Source: Litorimonas sp.
GTDB lineage: Bacteria > Pseudomonadota > Alphaproteobacteria > Caulobacterales > Maricaulaceae
Length of the DNA: 64,000 nucleotides
Direction: 5' to 3'
Assembly: GCA_029936425.1 (NCBI GenBank)
Contig: JAPYSU010000001.1
Location: forward strand, 124,001 to 188,000
Positions within the stretch are counted from its first letter, which is position 1. Every line of letters starts with the position of its first letter. Position numbers and translations under genes: made by a program. Below, one piece after another: positions 61,219 through 64,000 of this stretch. The notes under the pieces are model-generated. The model searched no databases, was not told the DNA's origin, and saw only the letters and a list, made by a program, of their open reading frames with translations.

Positions 61219-61878
61219 CTAGCTTTCTGATGGCTTGAAGAGACTCTCAAGCGTATGCTCGACCTTTGGCTTTTCGCTCGGCAGAGGGGCGGGTTCGACG
61301 GGGGTCAGCGTTTCGCCGCCTTCTTCCGCATTCGCCGCGTCTTCTTTCGCCTTCTTCTCGGCGGCTTTTTTCACGATCGAGTCCAAATCTATCTGGCTGC
61401 AAAGTCCCAGGGAAACCGGATCGGTCGGGTTGATCGTGTTAATTTTCCAGTGAGTGCGATCGCGAATGGATTTAATGGTCGGCTTGGTTGTGCCGATCAG
61501 TTTGGAAATTTGCGCGTCGGTCACTTCAGGATGGTAACGGACGAGCCAGGCAATTGCATCCGGACGATCCTGACGACGGGATAAGGGTGTGTAACGCGGT
61601 CCCTTTTTCTTTTTCGTCGGCTGTAACTCGTCTGAATCGAATTTGTTCGGCTTCATTCCGTAATCGGAATCTCTTTCGGCTTTTTCGATTTCCTCTCGGC
61701 TGACCTGACCATTGGCAATAGGGTCTGCGCCGCGAATGCCAGTGGCGACATCTCCGTCAGCAATGCCTTCGACTTCCAGAATGTGAAGTTTACAAAACTC
61801 ACTAATCTGCTTGAAGGTCAGTCCTGTATTGTCGATGAGCCAGACGGCCGTGGCTTTGGGCATTAAAATCTGTGTCAT
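61219..61878 (-). CDS. trcR: Cell cycle transcriptional regulator TrcR (DUF1013)
   Basis: 219 residues. DUF1013 signature: 'MPKATAVWLIDNTGLTFKQI' at the start, 'GPRYTPLSRRQDRPDAIAWL' and 'ISKLIGTTKPTIKSIRDRTH' as a helix-turn-helix, and 'PVSLGLCSQIDLD'. TrcR is found in alphaproteobacteria and binds DNA at cell-cycle genes. The ribosome site is GAGG at about 61882. A terminator-type hairpin stands in the leader. The Lys/Glu/Ala/Pro-rich C-terminus is disordered. Confidence 0.92.
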   Translation of the reverse strand: MTQILMPKATAVWLIDNTGLTFKQISEFCKLHILEVEGIADGDVATGIRGADPIANGQVSREEIEKAERDSDYGMKPNKFDSDELQPTKKKKGPRYTPLSRRQDRPDAIAWLVRYHPEVTDAQISKLIGTTKPTIKSIRDRTHWKINTINPTDPVSLGLCSQIDLDSIVKKAAEKKAKEDAANAEEGGETLTPVEPAPLPSEKPKVEHTLESLFKPSES

Positions 61879-61906
61879 AACGAGCCTCGTCTAAAAAACA
61901 GCCATT

Positions 61907-61928
61907 AAAAAACCCCGCTCGGCGGGGT
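61907..61928 (-). terminator. Intrinsic-terminator hairpin in the trcR leader (possible attenuator)
   Basis: On the minus strand ACCCCGC and GCGGGGT pair perfectly with a 3-base loop and are followed at once by six T's. This is a strong terminator, yet it lies 29 bases before the trcR start codon. A possible promoter (TTGCAT, 16 bases, TATGTA) is further upstream at about 61970-62000, so transcription would have to read through it. No other minus-strand gene lies upstream to be ended here. Confidence 0.6.
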
Positions 61929-62024
61929 CATTTTGTTCGATTTTGGTCGTTTCCCGCTTTCGAACACCCCTTTACATAGGCTATTACGGTTAAAATGCAA
62001 GCTAATAGGGAAGGTGGGACTGCC

Positions 62025-62216
62025 ATGGATGAAAATGAGACTTTGCGCCAAATCGGGACAGTGAGCCTGGGCGATGAACTTTACGGACTATCTGTCCACG
62101 AACTCGAAGACAGAATTGAGGCGTTGAGAGGTGAGATAACCCGCACGGAAAAAGAATTGGAGAAAAAGAAAAGCGACCGCAACGCGGCGGATAGCCTGTT
62201 CGGAACAAAAAGCTGA
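62025..62216 (+). CDS. DUF1192-family small protein
   Basis: 63 residues from ATG 62025 (AAGGTGGGA ribosome site); the longer frame from 61995 lacks one. The DUF1192 signature 'LYGLSVHELEDRIEALRGEI' leads into a Glu/Lys coiled coil ('KELEKKKSDRNAADSLF'). The role is unknown; the family is common in alphaproteobacteria. It is the first gene of a three-gene unit with the 34-residue ORF and the RcdA-type gene. Confidence 0.85.
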   Translation: MDENETLRQIGTVSLGDELYGLSVHELEDRIEALRGEITRTEKELEKKKSDRNAADSLFGTKS

Positions 62217-62218
62217 AC

Positions 62219-62323
62219 ATGACAGCTTTATTACTTTTTTTCATACGGGCAGGTGTCTTTGGCGTGGGGCTTGCAAACTTATTCGCAAAGCTTACACCTT
62301 GTGCTGAAAAAGAGATTCTATGA
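62219..62323 (+). CDS. Unlisted 34-residue membrane ORF coupled to rcdA
   Basis: A short ORF with ATG two bases after the DUF1192 stop and TGA overlapping the next ATG as ATGA. It encodes 34 residues with one hydrophobic helix ('TALLLFFIRAGVFGVGLANL') and a short charged tail. The tight spacing on both sides argues for real translation. I do not recognise it. No strong ribosome site is seen, so re-initiation from DUF1192 is likely. Confidence 0.5.
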   Translation: MTALLLFFIRAGVFGVGLANLFAKLTPCAEKEIL

Positions 62324-62895
62324 CCGCCGGACAGCCCCAAGACATATCGAAAACACCGACCCGCCAGACGGTTGGGCTGGACACGTTGACGCCTCAGGCC
62401 GAAGCGCGTCTGATGGAATTTACCCGTTCCGAGCTTTTCGCCAAAACCTTTCGCGAAGGCATGGATATGGTCGAAGAAACCGCTGCCTATCTGGACGGGC
62501 CGGGACGCTACGAATCTAAAAAGCTAAAGCGCGACGACGCGCTGACCTATGCAAGTCAGTCCATGCGTCTGACGACCAGGCTCATGCAGGTGGCGAGTTG
62601 GCTTTTGGTTCAGCGCGCTCTGAACGAGAAGGAAATGGAGCTAAATGAGGCGCGGGCCGAAAAATACCGTCTTGTGCCGGAAACGAAATCTGATGAAGAG
62701 CTTAGTTTCTCCGAACTTGCCAAGACAGCCTATGCTTTGCCATCACGACTGCTCGATCTATTGGCCCGGTCAGAAGCGCTTTATGAGCGGATTACCCGGC
62801 TGGATCGTTCGCTATACGGCACGATAGCGGCGCAGCAGGGCAACACGGTCGCCGATCAGATTAACCGCTTGGAAGCGGCCTTTGGCCAAGCCTAA
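62320..62895 (+). CDS. rcdA: DUF1465 protein, RcdA-type protease adaptor
   Basis: 191 residues. The DUF1465 core 'ETAAYLDGPGRYESKKLKRD', 'TYASQSMRLTTRLMQVASWL' and 'LLVQRALNEKEM' matches RcdA, a three-helix adaptor that helps ClpXP degrade CtrA in Caulobacter before replication. The assignment to RcdA rests on recall of the family. Residues from about 130 on form further helices. It is coupled to the upstream mini-ORF through ATGA and ends at a strong terminator. Confidence 0.75.
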   Translation: MTAGQPQDISKTPTRQTVGLDTLTPQAEARLMEFTRSELFAKTFREGMDMVEETAAYLDGPGRYESKKLKRDDALTYASQSMRLTTRLMQVASWLLVQRALNEKEMELNEARAEKYRLVPETKSDEELSFSELAKTAYALPSRLLDLLARSEALYERITRLDRSLYGTIAAQQGNTVADQINRLEAAFGQA

Positions 62896-62913
62896 CAGTC
62901 TTGCCGCTGAAAC

Positions 62914-62943
62914 AAAAAAGGCTCCCCTGAGGGAGCCTTTTTC
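62914..62943. terminator. Bidirectional terminator between rcdA and rpmE
   Basis: AAAAAGGCTCCC (62915-62926) and GGGAGCCTTTTT (62931-62942) form a 12-bp stem with a four-base loop, with T-runs on both strands. Confidence 0.92.
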
Positions 62944-62965
62944 AATTGCGTATGAGGCGTTAAAT

Positions 62966-63187
62966 TTAAACGCCAAATCCGGCAAATTTGTCCTTGAAGC
63001 GGGAAACGCGTCCGCCGCGGTCCATTAACTTCGCATCTCCGCCTGTCCAGGCAGGATGAGTTTTAGAATCGATATCCAGCGCGAGAACGTCGCCTTCTTT
63101 GCCCCAGGTAGAGCGTGTTTCGTAAGTTGAGCCGTCAACCATTTTGACGGTAATCATGTGATAATCGGGATGAGTATTTTTTTTCAT
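62966..63187 (-). CDS. rpmE: 50S ribosomal protein L31
   Basis: 73 residues: 'MKKNTHPDYHMITVKMVDGS', 'YETRSTWGKEGDVLALDIDS' and 'HPAWTGGDAKLMDRGGRVSRF'. No C-x2-C pairs are present, so this is the zinc-free alphaproteobacterial L31 form. It is monocistronic between two terminators. Confidence 0.95.
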   Translation of the reverse strand: MKKNTHPDYHMITVKMVDGSTYETRSTWGKEGDVLALDIDSKTHPAWTGGDAKLMDRGGRVSRFKDKFAGFGV

Positions 63188-63279
63188 TGTCTGGCTCCTT
63201 AGCCTCTGGTCACGGGTTTGCTTTATTGGGTCCCCCGCTCGAAGGGCGCGATATAGTCGAGGGGCGGGCTTGGGTCAAG

Positions 63280-64000
63280 TTAGCCGTTCACGATATTACG
63301 TAGTGCCTTCAATTGGGTCAAAAGGGGACTGGCCGCTGAAACAGGTAAACAACTCGGGGCGTCGCAAAGCGCCGCATCCGGATCTGTATGAAATTCAAGG
63401 AATACCCCATCTGCCCCCGCCGCGACGGCTGATTTTGCGACAATGGCCACGCCTTCACGTCGTCCGCCCGTAGAGGCGCCGCCCGTTCTGGGATCGGCTC
63501 CGGGCAGCTGCACCGCATGGGTGGCATCTATCGTCACCGGCACGCCGAGCTTTTGCATTTCCGGAATAGCCAAGGGATCGACGATCAGATTGTTATATCC
63601 AAAACTGACCCCCCGCTCACACATGATGATGGCATCTGCGTCATATGTTTCGCGGATTTTCGAGATTATATTTTTGCTGTCCCACGGAGCAAGAAATTGC
63701 GCTTTTTTGACGTGGAGGACACTGCCTGTTTCCTTCGCGGCGTCTGCCATCGCGGTCACCAGATCTGTCTGGCGACAGAGAAAAGCCGGCACCTGAATGA
63801 TGTCGGCGACGGAGGCCACGGGAAGGGCTTGATCGACCTCGTGGACATCGGTACAGATCGGCACGTTCAACTCGGCTTTAATCGCCGCAAGCATTTCCAG
63901 ACCTTTTTCAAGACCCGGTCCGCGAAAAGACGTGATGGAAGAGCGGTTTGCTTTGTCAAAGCTCGCCTTGAACACATAAGGCAGGCCCAAATCGGCGCAA
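63280..64000 (-). CDS. kdsA: 3-deoxy-8-phosphooctulonate synthase, C-terminal part
   Basis: The frame is open through base 64000, so about 240 residues of the C-terminal part are seen and the N-terminal roughly 40 lie outside. KdsA condenses PEP with arabinose-5-phosphate to Kdo-8-phosphate for lipid A core. Signatures: 'YVFKASFDKANRSSITSFRG', 'PICTDVHEVDQALPVASVAD', 'IMCERGVSFGYNNLIVDPLA', 'VTIDATHAVQLPG' and 'GADGVFLEFHTDPDAALCDA'. The metal-type Cys in 'CGPC' lies outside the window. Confidence 0.93.
   Translation of the reverse strand, partial: CADLGLPYVFKASFDKANRSSITSFRGPGLEKGLEMLAAIKAELNVPICTDVHEVDQALPVASVADIIQVPAFLCRQTDLVTAMADAAKETGSVLHVKKAQFLAPWDSKNIISKIRETYDADAIIMCERGVSFGYNNLIVDPLAIPEMQKLGVPVTIDATHAVQLPGADPRTGGASTGGRREGVAIVAKSAVAAGADGVFLEFHTDPDAALCDAPSCLPVSAASPLLTQLKALRNIVNG

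Overview
The window reads as chromosomal DNA of an alphaproteobacterium of the Caulobacter/Hyphomonas/Maricaulis kind (dimorphic, often marine). Three genes of that lineage's cell-cycle circuit are present: sciP (41.9 kb), trcR (61.2-61.9 kb) and a DUF1465 protein of the RcdA type (62.3-62.9 kb). Supporting signs are petABC as one operon, unsaturated fatty acid synthesis by fabA-fabB, HWE-type kinase signalling, and GANTC (CcrM) and TTAA-N7-TTAA (CtrA) sites at the sciP promoter. This placement is inferred from gene content; no rRNA was available. I found no tRNA, rRNA, insertion sequence or CRISPR array.

0-42 kb is mostly ordinary chromosome. It holds a HAD hydrolase-MaoC-ribF-DoxX run; a DEAD-box helicase; a triple Fe-S CDGSH protein; indoleamine 2,3-dioxygenase with a divergent Lrp-type regulator; bacterioferritin and its ferredoxin; an overlapping sensor kinase/receiver pair; an L,D-transpeptidase; an AbgT transporter; thiE with an overlapping Sel1 protein; a CsaA-like tRNA-binding protein; an M49-type peptidase; and a TolB/TPR protein. 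Next come a two-gene redox operon (Old Yellow Enzyme plus succinate-semialdehyde-type dehydrogenase) and a ribD gene reduced to its deaminase half with an AT-rich HNH endonuclease fused onto its 3' end. Then follow fabI, a LuxR regulator, a MipA-type outer membrane protein, fabAB, hemF, trmL, petABC, an M3 lipoprotein peptidase, a SulP transporter, a dienelactone hydrolase, a thiolase, dodecin and mnmA.

42.4-61.2 kb is a surface-glycan region, visibly richer in A+T between about 42.3 and 57.9 kb. It encodes two family-2 glycosyltransferases, a CMP-sugar synthetase with a dehydrogenase, an SDR and an SMP-30 lactonase, a SAM methyltransferase, a Wzm/Wzt-type ABC exporter, and the GDP-mannose to GDP-fucose pathway (manC, gmd, fcl). 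At its centre is one 2189-residue gene on the opposite strand. It joins two DUF115 (Maf/MptE-like) domains, a GT-B-like glycosyltransferase, an FkbM methyltransferase, a membrane hairpin, about 590 residues of coiled coil with four exact-length 34-residue repeats, and a second methyltransferase. This is the most unusual object in the window and looks like a membrane-tethered glycan assembly and methylation machine, possibly one that measures length with its coiled coil.

61.2-64 kb returns to housekeeping and cell-cycle genes: trcR behind an intrinsic-terminator hairpin in its leader, DUF1192, an unlisted 34-residue membrane ORF coupled to rcdA, rpmE, and the 3' part of kdsA running off the window.
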